Origin: Candidatus Saccharimonadota bacterium
GTDB taxonomy: Bacteria; Patescibacteriota; Saccharimonadia; Saccharimonadales; UBA7683
DNA: 5,085 nt
NCBI GenBank assembly: GCA_020427905.1
Contig: JAGQNU010000032.1
Location: 1 to 5,085, forward strand
Direction of reading: 5' to 3'
The notes beneath the pieces were generated by a model, which saw nothing but the letters and a program-made list of their open reading frames with translations, was not told the DNA's origin and did not search any database. Below, piece after piece: positions 1 to 5,082 of the stretch; the stretch's first letter is position 1; the number at the start of each line of letters is the position of its first letter. The translations under genes were made by a program, and so were the position numbers.

Positions 1-1493
1 TGTGCTGAAATATCTGCAAATCGCTCAAGCTCCAAGACCTGATCTTTCGTCAGTGTGTACATATCAGCGAGATCATTCACAAGTCCTGCATCAACCAAAG
101 CCTCGACATTCTTCTCACCAAGTGTATCAATATCAAGTGCACCCTTACTGGCATAGTGCCTCAGCGCACGCTTCAGAATCAACGGCCCCGTCAAGCCTTT
201 CGCCCTGTAAACTACCTCACCCTCTGGTCGCACAAACTCAAGCTCGGGATATTGCCGCTTAAGTTCAGCCTCGTAGTTAATCTTTTTGGCATCCTTTGGT
301 CTTAGGTCGGTAATAACTGACTCAACCTGCGGAATGATGTCTCCGGCCTTAAAAATAACCACCGTATCACCACGCCTTACATCGAGCCGCGCTATCTCAT
401 CGGCATTGTGCAAACTTGCATGCTGCACAGTTGTGCCCGCAACTTGCACCGGATCAAACACAGCAATTGGTGTGGCGGCACCCGTTCGGCCAATGCTAAT
501 AACAATGTCTTTTACAACTGTCGTTGCCTGCTCAGCTGCGTACTTATAGGCCACAGCGGCCCGTGGCTGTTTGCCCACGACACCCAACTTTTGATACTGC
601 TCGCGATCATTTACTTTAATTACAAGACCATCGGTGTTGAACGGCAAATCATCGCGGGTCTCGTCAACATGAGCGACATAGTCCATGACATCTTGAAGTG
701 TAGTGAAGACTCGTGCCTCGTTATTACGCGCGACTCCTAGTTTGCTCAACATCTCATAGGCAAACATGTTTGTTGGTACTTCACTGACATCGTCACGCAG
801 TAAATCATAGGCCCTAAAATTAAGAGGACGGGCCGCCACCAGTTTTGGATCGAGCTGCCGAATCGTACCAGCCGCAAGATTTCTTGGGTTGGCAAATTCA
901 GGCTCACCGGCCTTCTTGCGCGCTGCATTCAATACATTGAAATCTTTTTTCAGCATGATAATCTCACCGCGTACCTCAGTTCGACCCTGCAGGAACTGTT
1001 CAGTGTCAGCCGTTTTGCGTAATCGGAGCGGTACGCTCTGAATCGTGCGCACATTCTGCGTGACATCTTCGCCTACATAACTATCCCCTCGTGTCACCGC
1101 GCGTGTCAGCACGCCATCTTCATATATCAATGCACACGCCAGTCCATCCATCTTTACATCTGCAAAGAATTCATGACTGCTCCCTGGTAGCACTTTATCC
1201 ATGCGTTTTACCCAAGCCTCAACATCCTCTTTACTAAACACGTCATTGAGGCTGAGCATGCGTGTTGAATGCTCAACCTTCTGAAATCCACCAAGCAACT
1301 CTCCACCGACCCGTTGAGTCGGGCTATCGCTCCGCACCAAATCAGGATTATCTTCCTCCAACTTTTTTAGCTCTTGAATGAGCCCGTCATACACGGCATC
1401 ACTCACTGTTGGTGAGTCAAGCACATGATACTCATAGCTATACTCGTTGAGCTGAGTGATTAAGTCATCAATTCGCTGCGCTGCACTACTCAT
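1..1493 (-). CDS. ligA: NAD-dependent DNA ligase LigA, 3' end cut by the window edge
   Basis: Seals nicks in duplex DNA with NAD+ as adenylate donor, joining Okazaki fragments and repair gaps in the cytoplasm. 497 residues are present of a family length near 670; the missing part is most of the helix-hairpin-helix domain and the BRCT domain. Visible parts in order: the NAD-binding Ia domain (YHVLDSPTVSDAVYD near residue 22), the nucleotidyltransferase domain with catalytic Lys114 in VKMDGLA, the VRGE motif with Glu177, DGLVIKVN with Lys293, and an OB fold (ISIGRTGAATP to AGDIIPQV, ending near 390). Two departures from the usual sequence stand out. The normally conserved TRGDG reads TRGDS, and the stretch where the Cys4 zinc finger belongs (about 405-440) has no cysteine; the only Cys in the visible protein is in DGLACA. 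The ATG overlaps the stop of the upstream membrane-protein gene as ATGA with no clear ribosome binding site, so translation is probably coupled. Identity is near certain; loss of the zinc finger is seen directly. Confidence 0.97.
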   Translation of the reverse strand, partial: MSSAAQRIDDLITQLNEYSYEYHVLDSPTVSDAVYDGLIQELKKLEEDNPDLVRSDSPTQRVGGELLGGFQKVEHSTRMLSLNDVFSKEDVEAWVKRMDKVLPGSSHEFFADVKMDGLACALIYEDGVLTRAVTRGDSYVGEDVTQNVRTIQSVPLRLRKTADTEQFLQGRTEVRGEIIMLKKDFNVLNAARKKAGEPEFANPRNLAAGTIRQLDPKLVAARPLNFRAYDLLRDDVSEVPTNMFAYEMLSKLGVARNNEARVFTTLQDVMDYVAHVDETRDDLPFNTDGLVIKVNDREQYQKLGVVGKQPRAAVAYKYAAEQATTVVKDIVISIGRTGAATPIAVFDPVQVAGTTVQHASLHNADEIARLDVRRGDTVVIFKAGDIIPQVESVITDLRPKDAKKINYEAELKRQYPELEFVRPEGEVVYRAKGLTGPLILKRALRHYASKGALDIDTLGEKNVEALVDAGLVNDLADMYTLTKDQVLELERFADISA

Positions 1494-2560
1494 AGCATTG
1501 ATCGGTACAGTTTATAGAGATAGGTGTGAATAATCGGGACAAACATGAGCTGTGTAATCTCGGCGACAATAAACGTCTTGCTTGGGAAGAACCGAATCGA
1601 GATGAGCAGTAGAATGATATAGAGTACAGCCAACATTAAAGGTAGTGCCACCATACGCCTAAACACGCGTACCCGCTGAAACTGTACCATTTGCTTGGCA
1701 GACTTGAGGGCATACATCGGATACACACCAGGCAGCGCCGCCATGTACAGAGCAATGACAGCAGATGTCATCCAGAAGAGCAGCAACAAACCAAGGAGCA
1801 TCACTGCTGTGAAGAATGTTAGATCTTCAAAACCCGTCACGAAGATGCCGCTGGTGCGGGCCAATGTATACACAAAGCTCGCGAACGCAAACGGAAAGAT
1901 CTCGAGCATAATCACACCAACCACAAACAGAACTGGTACAACCGAGGTAATACCCTGGTAGAGTGCATCGCGTACTTTAATAACGCTCCCATTATGTAGA
2001 TGGCGCAGCGCCCAGACATAAATGAGGCTGAAGGTAAACAGCATGACGGCACCAATCGCACCATTCTGCTGCGTGGAACCGGTTGAACTCAGCACTGCAC
2101 CGAGTGTCACTGCACTACTTCTCACACCGCTAATCTCTGTACCGCTTGATTTTACGAGTGAGGTAATCGAGTCTTGAATACTCTCAACGTCAGGTTGTAC
2201 CGGAGCGCGAACAATCACAAAGTATACAGCCAGCTGCACCAGAAAGATGCCGAACATGATACGCTTGTGACGCCATAAAAACCTCAGACTATCCTTAATC
2301 AACTCCCATGAGGTCGGCAACGGCTTAAGCTCTGGTTTTATCCGCTTCTGGAGTCTGAAAGAGCGATACTTTAACTTCTTCCTATCCTCTTCACGCCATT
2401 TTTTATAACGAGAAACTTGTGTATCCTTATGCCGTTTAACTACGCTTGGGACTAATTGAATCGACTGCTTGTACCCAGATAACTTATTTTGGATACGGCT
2501 AGCAACCACAGCCTCCGGCCTCTTTGTGGGTTGTTTTTTCGATGACTTCTTTTGAGTCAT
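1490..2560 (-). CDS. Polytopic membrane protein of unknown function with a basic cytoplasmic N-terminus
   Basis: I do not recognise a characterised family. The 356-residue protein starts with about 100 very basic, soluble residues (KKSSKKQPTKRP, then RYKKWREEDRKKLKYRSFRLQKR near 51-73). About six hydrophobic segments follow, near 101-117, 168-184, 205-230, 247-275, 303-322 and 329-348. Residues 118-167 form a Ser/Thr-rich, probably extracytoplasmic loop. By the positive-inside rule the N-terminus should be cytoplasmic and could touch nucleic acid or the inner membrane face. There is no signal peptide, catalytic motif or transporter signature that I can name; a loose likeness to multi-pass integral membrane domains such as the GPDP-memb/DUF975 type is only an impression. 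Its ATG overlaps the htpX stop (TAATG) and its TGA overlaps the ligA ATG, so it sits in the middle of a coupled operon with lemA, htpX and ligA. A link to HtpX-dependent membrane quality control is conceivable but unproven. Confidence 0.85.
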   Translation of the reverse strand: MTQKKSSKKQPTKRPEAVVASRIQNKLSGYKQSIQLVPSVVKRHKDTQVSRYKKWREEDRKKLKYRSFRLQKRIKPELKPLPTSWELIKDSLRFLWRHKRIMFGIFLVQLAVYFVIVRAPVQPDVESIQDSITSLVKSSGTEISGVRSSAVTLGAVLSSTGSTQQNGAIGAVMLFTFSLIYVWALRHLHNGSVIKVRDALYQGITSVVPVLFVVGVIMLEIFPFAFASFVYTLARTSGIFVTGFEDLTFFTAVMLLGLLLLFWMTSAVIALYMAALPGVYPMYALKSAKQMVQFQRVRVFRRMVALPLMLAVLYIILLLISIRFFPSKTFIVAEITQLMFVPIIHTYLYKLYRSML

Positions 2561-3435
2561 TAGAGCTTACCGCCCATCTCATTCAGCTTGGCGATCCTGT
2601 CCTCGATGGGTGGGTGGGTACTAAACAACTTTGCCATACTCTTGCCCTTTAGTGGATTTGCAAAGAACAAGTGTGCCGTTGAACTATTCTGTCGCCTTAG
2701 TGCAGTTGAATGCGTCTCCAGCTTTTTCAATGCAGAAGCCAATCCGTCAGGATATCGTGTCGTGAGTGCTCCGGTTGCATCAGCTAAGTACTCACGTCGT
2801 CGCGAGACTGCCATTTGTACCATCATCGCAACCAGTGGCGCCAATATAGCCATCACAAGTGCGAGCACGAGCGTTAGCGGACTGCCGCCATTGTCATCAT
2901 CACCGCCAAACCACATAATTCTCAGAAGAAAGTCACTCAGCAACCCTATGATGGAGACACAGGCGAAGACAATCATCATCACCCTGATGTCATAGTTTTG
3001 CACATGCCCCATCTCGTGTGCCATCACGCCCTCAAGCTCACTATCATTCATGATATCGAGCAGGCCAGTGGTAGCGGCAACAGAAGCGTGATTTGGATCA
3101 CGACCAGTGGCAAAGGCATTGGGCGCTTTATCGTTAATGACGTATACCTTTGGCATGGGCATACCGGTAGCGATTGAGAGGTTCTCAACTGTACGATACA
3201 ATCGCGGATTATCCTTCTTCTCAATCTGTTTAGCGCCATTAACTGCCAAGGCAACTTTTGATGATACGAAATAGCTAATAAGCGTATAGAACAACGCAAA
3301 TCCAAGCACAACATACATGCTCGTTAAATCACCAACATAGAGACTGTATGCATAGCCCATAGCACCAATAACAAGCACAAATAGGCTCATAATATAAAAC
3401 GTCTTGCGCTTATTGGCTGCTATTTGACTATACAT
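2560..3435 (-). CDS. htpX: HtpX-type membrane zinc metalloprotease (M48 family)
   Basis: Membrane-embedded zinc endopeptidase of family M48 that degrades misfolded membrane proteins, with its active site on the cytoplasmic face. The 291 residues match the usual HtpX length. Hydrophobic segments lie near 14-33, 40-58, 151-171 and 186-210. The zinc-binding HExxH is HEMGH at 140-144, and the third ligand is probably Glu215 in SRRREYLADA. Other family hallmarks are NAFATG at 106-111 and STHPPIEDRI at 272-281. An acidic glycine-rich loop (GGDDDNGG, from about 177) separates the last two membrane segments. The ATG follows the lemA stop by 7 nt, with a weak AGGG site 5 nt before it. Its TAA shares one base with the next gene's ATG. 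The lemA-htpX order is common in bacteria and supports the call. All catalytic residues are intact, so I expect an active protease. Confidence 0.96.
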   Translation of the reverse strand: MYSQIAANKRKTFYIMSLFVLVIGAMGYAYSLYVGDLTSMYVVLGFALFYTLISYFVSSKVALAVNGAKQIEKKDNPRLYRTVENLSIATGMPMPKVYVINDKAPNAFATGRDPNHASVAATTGLLDIMNDSELEGVMAHEMGHVQNYDIRVMMIVFACVSIIGLLSDFLLRIMWFGGDDDNGGSPLTLVLALVMAILAPLVAMMVQMAVSRRREYLADATGALTTRYPDGLASALKKLETHSTALRRQNSSTAHLFFANPLKGKSMAKLFSTHPPIEDRIAKLNEMGGKL

Positions 3436-3442
3436 CTACGCC

Positions 3443-3997
3443 CTAAAGATCTACGTCAACTGCCTTTTCTACTTCTGCTTGGTTCTCTACCTCAAAGAAC
3501 TCGCGTTTTTTGAAGCCGAGCATGTTTGCAAAAATATTTGTTGGGAACATCTGTACTTTAGTGTTTAGCGAACGTACTGCGCCGTTATAAAACCGCCTGG
3601 CTGCCTGAATCTTATCCTCTGTATCTACAAGTTCATCTTGAAGCTGTAGAAAGTTCTGATTAGCCTTCAGATCAGGATAACTCTCGGCAACTGCAAACAA
3701 GCTCTTAAGAGCGCCGCTGATCATATTCTCAGTCTGTGCTGTCTCCTCAACTGAGCCACCAATTGCATTTGCACGCTGCTTTGTTACCTTCTCAAGTGTC
3801 TGCGCCTCGTGCTTGGCGTATCCCTTTACGGTCTTTACAAGGTTTGGGATCAGATCAAAGCGTCGCTTCATCTGAACAGTGATATCACTCCATGCCTCTT
3901 CTGCCCGAACGTTTGTTTTAACAAGACTGTTGTATGTCGCCCATACAAACAGCAGTACGACTACTACGAGACCAATTACTACCCATAAAATCATCAT
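3443..3997 (-). CDS. lemA: LemA family membrane-anchored protein
   Basis: A 184-residue LemA protein with one N-terminal membrane anchor (about residues 3-20) and a helical domain, probably outside the cytoplasm; the exact biochemical role of the family is unsettled. Family hallmarks are YNSLVKTNVRAEEAWSDI (22-39), VQMKRRFDLIPNLVKTVKGYAKHE (41-64), ARRFYNGAVRSLN (133-145) and FPTNIFANMLGF (151-162), ending in an acidic tail. It is the first gene of the lemA-htpX-membrane protein-ligA operon and directly follows the terminator of the tRNA unit. Two adjacent ATG codons begin the frame. The AAGGAG site is 3 nt from the first and 6 nt from the second, so the second ATG (first base 3994) may be the true start, removing one Met. 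The family assignment is firm; partnership with HtpX is inferred from adjacency. Confidence 0.95.
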   Translation of the reverse strand: MMILWVVIGLVVVVLLFVWATYNSLVKTNVRAEEAWSDITVQMKRRFDLIPNLVKTVKGYAKHEAQTLEKVTKQRANAIGGSVEETAQTENMISGALKSLFAVAESYPDLKANQNFLQLQDELVDTEDKIQAARRFYNGAVRSLNTKVQMFPTNIFANMLGFKKREFFEVENQAEVEKAVDVDL

Positions 3998-4000
3998 ATT

Positions 4001-4006
4001 CTCCTT
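4001..4006 (-). promoter_or_regulatory. Ribosome binding site of lemA, bearing on the start choice
   Basis: AAGGAG on the minus strand is the best Shine-Dalgarno sequence of the left-hand operon. It stands 3 nt before the first and 6 nt before the second of two consecutive ATG codons. The wider spacing is closer to the usual optimum and favours the second ATG. Confidence 0.75.
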
Positions 4007-4020
4007 TATGCTACCCTTCT

Positions 4021-4026
4021 AGTATA
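4021..4026 (-). promoter_or_regulatory. Probable -10 element of the lemA-htpX-ligA operon promoter
   Basis: TATACT on the minus strand lies 23 nt upstream of the lemA ATG and just past the terminator of the preceding tRNA unit, where a new promoter is expected. No good -35 hexamer occurs at 16-18 nt; TTGATG at 4038-4043 is only 11 nt away, too close for a standard promoter. A start near 4014 would give a leader of roughly 15-20 nt carrying AAGGAG. Assigned by position and -10 match only. Confidence 0.5.
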
Positions 4027-4041
4027 CACCTTCCGGGCATC

Positions 4042-4067
4042 AAAAAAGACTAGCCACGCTAGTCTTT
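4042..4067 (-). terminator. Intrinsic terminator after tRNA-Leu
   Basis: A perfect 10-bp stem (AAAGACTAGC paired with GCTAGTCTTT) with a 3-nt loop is followed on the minus strand by more T, giving a run of six T. It begins only a few nucleotides after the tRNA-Leu CCA. It therefore ends the tRNA/HD-gene transcript and insulates lemA. The plus-strand reading has no T-run beyond the stem, so it should work in one direction. Confidence 0.88.
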
Positions 4068-4071
4068 CGTT

Positions 4072-4159
4072 TGGTGGGCGCGGTGTGACTTGAACCCACA
4101 AGGTTTATTCAACCAACGGATTTTAAGTCCGTCGCGTATACCAATTCCGCCACTCGCCC
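4072..4159 (-). tRNA. tRNA-Leu (anticodon UAA), CCA encoded
   Basis: Class II tRNA of 85 nt plus an encoded CCA, with discriminator A73 as expected for leucine. The anticodon loop CTTAAAA, on an ACGGA/TCCGT stem, gives anticodon TAA at 4123-4125, reading UUA. The long variable arm is GGTT/AACC with a 5-nt loop, and the T loop is the standard TTCAAGT. Two stem positions are not Watson-Crick or wobble: A6 opposite G67 in the acceptor stem and G52 opposite A62 in the T stem. The remaining pairs, including G1-C72 and the neighbouring ones, are intact. The gene starts 11 nt after the stop of the HD-domain gene and is followed by a strong terminator. Confidence 0.95.
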
Positions 4160-4169
4160 CAACTGCCCT

Positions 4170-4199
4170 ATTATGCTTTATTGTTGCCCCTGTTTTCAA
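4170..4199 (-). promoter_or_regulatory. Possible tRNA-Leu promoter inside the end of the HD-domain gene
   Basis: On the minus strand TTGAAA (4194-4199) and CATAAT (4170-4175) are separated by 18 nt, each hexamer matching the sigma-70 consensus at five of six bases. Transcription would begin near 4163, a few bases before the mature tRNA 5' end. This would allow tRNA-Leu to be made independently of the upstream tRNA-Cys/HD transcript. Chance matches in coding sequence are possible. Confidence 0.5.
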
Positions 4200-4719
4200 G
4201 CTCATCAAGGAGTTCAATGAGTTTTTCGTCGGTTAGTGATGACCGAGTACTCGCGGCAAACTCATCGAGGCCCGCTTTATCAAGCTGGTACTGGCGCGCC
4301 TGAAGATATGCGTCCATCTTGTCTAGCTGAAAAACCAGCTTAGCCTCTGGCGTAGCACACTCTTCAAACTCCTTCCAAAGTTGGAATAACTCCTCGAGTC
4401 CGTTCTCTTGCAGAATCGCTTGAACAGCCTCTGCCTCCTGCCGATGCTTATCATCTATACTAACGTTGTCGTGTGGCGTAATGTCTCCGATAACGGTCTC
4501 CCCGATATCGTGGAGTAGCGCCATAAGTAGCACTTTATTCAAGTCAACGCTTAACTTGAGTCGCTTTACAAACATCATAACGAGCATTGCCAAGCTGAAA
4601 GAGTGTTCTGCAACTGACTCAGGGTTTTCTACATCACGTCTGACCCAACCACTGCGCGGCAACTTCTTTAGTTTGTAAAGCACAGTGTAGTAATGTTCGA
4701 CATCAATGTTTTCAATCAT
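4171..4719 (-). CDS. HD-domain phosphohydrolase, YfbR/HDDC2-like 5'-deoxynucleotidase
   Basis: A 182-residue single-domain protein of the HD superfamily. Its best match from memory is the YfbR/HDDC2 group, which removes phosphate from deoxynucleoside 5'-monophosphates in the cytoplasm using a divalent metal. The likely metal ligands are present: His39 in ESVAEHSFS, His70-Asp71 in LLHDIGE, and Asp133 in QLDKMD. Glu74 and Asp79 (GDITPHDN) match conserved catalytic-pocket positions of YfbR. The LKKLPRSGWVRRDVENPESVAEH opening and the LWKEFEECATPEAKLVFQLDK block are typical of the group. The frame stays open upstream through the tRNA-Cys gene to 4794, but those 25 codons are tRNA sequence, so I start at the ATG at 4719. 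That leaves only 7 nt after the tRNA CCA and no Shine-Dalgarno sequence. The exact substrate is inferred; nucleotide pool cleaning or salvage is plausible. Confidence 0.88.
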   Translation of the reverse strand: MIENIDVEHYYTVLYKLKKLPRSGWVRRDVENPESVAEHSFSLAMLVMMFVKRLKLSVDLNKVLLMALLHDIGETVIGDITPHDNVSIDDKHRQEAEAVQAILQENGLEELFQLWKEFEECATPEAKLVFQLDKMDAYLQARQYQLDKAGLDEFAASTRSSLTDEKLIELLDELENRGNNKA

Positions 4720-4726
4720 ACAATTC

Positions 4727-4800
4727 TGGAGGCACGGACGGGAGTTGAACCCGTGTAAACGGTTTTGCAGACCGCTGCCTAACCACTCGGCCACCGCGCC
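4727..4800 (-). tRNA. tRNA-Cys (anticodon GCA), CCA encoded
   Basis: 71 nt plus an encoded CCA. The acceptor stem GGCGCGG/CCGTGCC contains one G-T wobble, and discriminator T73 is the cysteine identity base. The anticodon loop CTGCAAA on a GCGGT/ACCGT stem gives anticodon GCA at 4766-4768. The T arm is ACGGG TTCAACT CCCGT. The D arm has the usual GG pair and the variable loop is short. It stands directly before the HD-domain gene, separated from its ATG by 7 nt, so the two are probably on one primary transcript. Confidence 0.96.
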
Positions 4801-4804
4801 ATGA

Positions 4805-4826
4805 GCCCTATTCTAACAGATAGGGC
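4805..4826. repeat. 7-bp inverted repeat around the tRNA-Cys promoter
   Basis: GCCCTAT and ATAGGGC are perfect inverted copies separated by 8 nt, between the stop of the AbrB-like gene and tRNA-Cys. Neither strand has a T-run after the stem, so it is a poor intrinsic terminator. Its left arm and loop cover the putative -10 element, so it could be a protein-binding site or a weak transcript-end hairpin for the AbrB-like gene. Confidence 0.5.
4810..4818 (-). promoter_or_regulatory. Probable extended -10 promoter of tRNA-Cys
   Basis: TGTTAGAAT on the minus strand fits an extended -10 element (TGnTAnAAT, with TAGAAT matching TATAAT at five of six). It ends 9 nt before the tRNA 5' end, so transcription would start within a few bases of the mature tRNA. 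No convincing -35 hexamer is present, which an extended -10 can tolerate. The element lies inside the inverted repeat at 4805-4826. Confidence 0.55.
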
Positions 4827-4835
4827 GATAAAAGT

Positions 4836-5012
4836 TTACTCCTTCCAGTCGACGATAACGAGAGTTTCGCCGCGCTTTTTGATTACGACCTTCTGGCCCT
4901 CCTTCCAGCCAAGCTTCCGCTCCTCATCTATTGGAAGAGAAACTTGGTAAGTTCCGGTTGAGTTTTTAGTGATGTTTCTGATTGACTGTTGACCCGACTT
5001 CTTAGCACCCAC
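4836..5012 (-). CDS. Small AbrB/SpoVT-type DNA-binding protein, GTG start
   Basis: A 58-residue protein whose residues 11-58 read as a single swapped-hairpin AbrB/SpoVT/MazE domain: IRNITKNSTGTYQVSLPIDE, then RKLGWKEGQKVVIKKRGETLVIVDWKE. Such proteins dimerise and bind DNA as transcription regulators or as antitoxins; no toxin gene is adjacent in this window. The GTG start is well supported. AGGAGG lies 7 nt before it, the frame has a TAA shortly upstream, and no other start codon lies between. The first ten residues are short and basic (GAKKSGQQS). An extended -10 promoter and two palindromes lie immediately upstream, so self-regulation is likely by analogy with the family. The next gene, tRNA-Cys, follows after 35 nt. 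The domain call is from pattern recognition; the target genes are unknown. Confidence 0.87.
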   Translation of the reverse strand: MGAKKSGQQSIRNITKNSTGTYQVSLPIDEERKLGWKEGQKVVIKKRGETLVIVDWKE

Positions 5013-5018
5013 GAGACA

Positions 5019-5025
5019 CCCTCCT
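5019..5025 (-). promoter_or_regulatory. Ribosome binding site fixing the GTG start of the AbrB-like gene
   Basis: AGGAGGG on the minus strand is the strongest Shine-Dalgarno sequence in the window, with about 7 nt between its AGGAGG core and the GTG at 5012. It is what makes the GTG start credible in the absence of any in-frame ATG. Its first two bases overlap the end of the 14-bp palindrome. Confidence 0.85.
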
Positions 5026-5037
5026 GTTAATTAACAG
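5024..5037. repeat. 14-bp perfect palindrome at the start of the AbrB-like transcript
   Basis: CTGTTAATTAACAG reads the same on both strands. It lies between the -10 element and the ribosome binding site, around the expected transcription start near 5035. A dimeric repressor bound here would block initiation, so it is a candidate operator. It shares the GTTAA core with the larger palindrome at 5053-5074. Confidence 0.65.
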
Positions 5038-5041
5038 AGGT

Positions 5042-5050
5042 ATTATAGCA
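5042..5050 (-). promoter_or_regulatory. Extended -10 promoter of the AbrB-like gene
   Basis: TGCTATAAT on the minus strand is a perfect extended -10 element (TGn plus consensus TATAAT). It lies 29 nt upstream of the GTG start and would give a start near 5035. The -35 position (5065-5070) reads CGGAGT, which is not consensus and falls inside the 22-bp palindrome. Confidence 0.8.
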
Positions 5051-5052
5051 CG

Positions 5053-5082
5053 AAATCGGAGTTAACTCCGATTTAACTCCGA
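5053..5082. promoter_or_regulatory. Composite operator-like repeat: 22-bp palindrome overlapping an 11-bp-spaced direct repeat
   Basis: Positions 5053-5074 form a perfect 22-bp palindrome with half AAATCGGAGTT. The decamer TTAACTCCGA occurs at 5062-5071 and again at 5073-5082, 11 bp or about one helical turn apart, and its inverse complement is at 5056-5065. A further imperfect palindrome, AACTCCGAGTT, runs to the window edge at 5085. The cluster covers the -35 region of the AbrB-like gene's promoter, which suits an operator, perhaps for self-regulation. It might instead be a hairpin ending a transcript that enters from the right. Confidence 0.7.

Noticed and set aside
2..740. Plus-strand open frames of 86-110 codons
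   Set aside because: They lie antisense to ligA, which has full domain support across the same bases; none shows a recognisable motif or a ribosome binding site.
1695..1961. Plus-strand open frame opposite the membrane-protein gene
   Set aside because: It is the reverse complement of hydrophobic coding sequence, with no Shine-Dalgarno sequence and no family resemblance.
2588..2995. 135-codon plus-strand open frame opposite htpX
   Set aside because: htpX on the other strand carries HEMGH and other conserved motifs over the same bases; the plus frame is low-complexity and lacks a start context.
3048..3314. Second minus-strand frame inside htpX
   Set aside because: It is an out-of-frame shadow of the HtpX coding sequence with no homology signal.
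4836..5012. Antitoxin of a toxin-antitoxin pair
   Set aside because: AbrB/MazE-type domains occur in antitoxins, but the next gene downstream is tRNA-Cys, and no toxin-like coding region is adjacent within the window.
5053..5074. Intrinsic terminator reading of the 22-bp palindrome
   Set aside because: After the stem each strand has only three T and then mixed sequence, and the element overlaps the -35 position of a strong extended -10 promoter. An operator fits better, though a terminator for an incoming transcript is not excluded.
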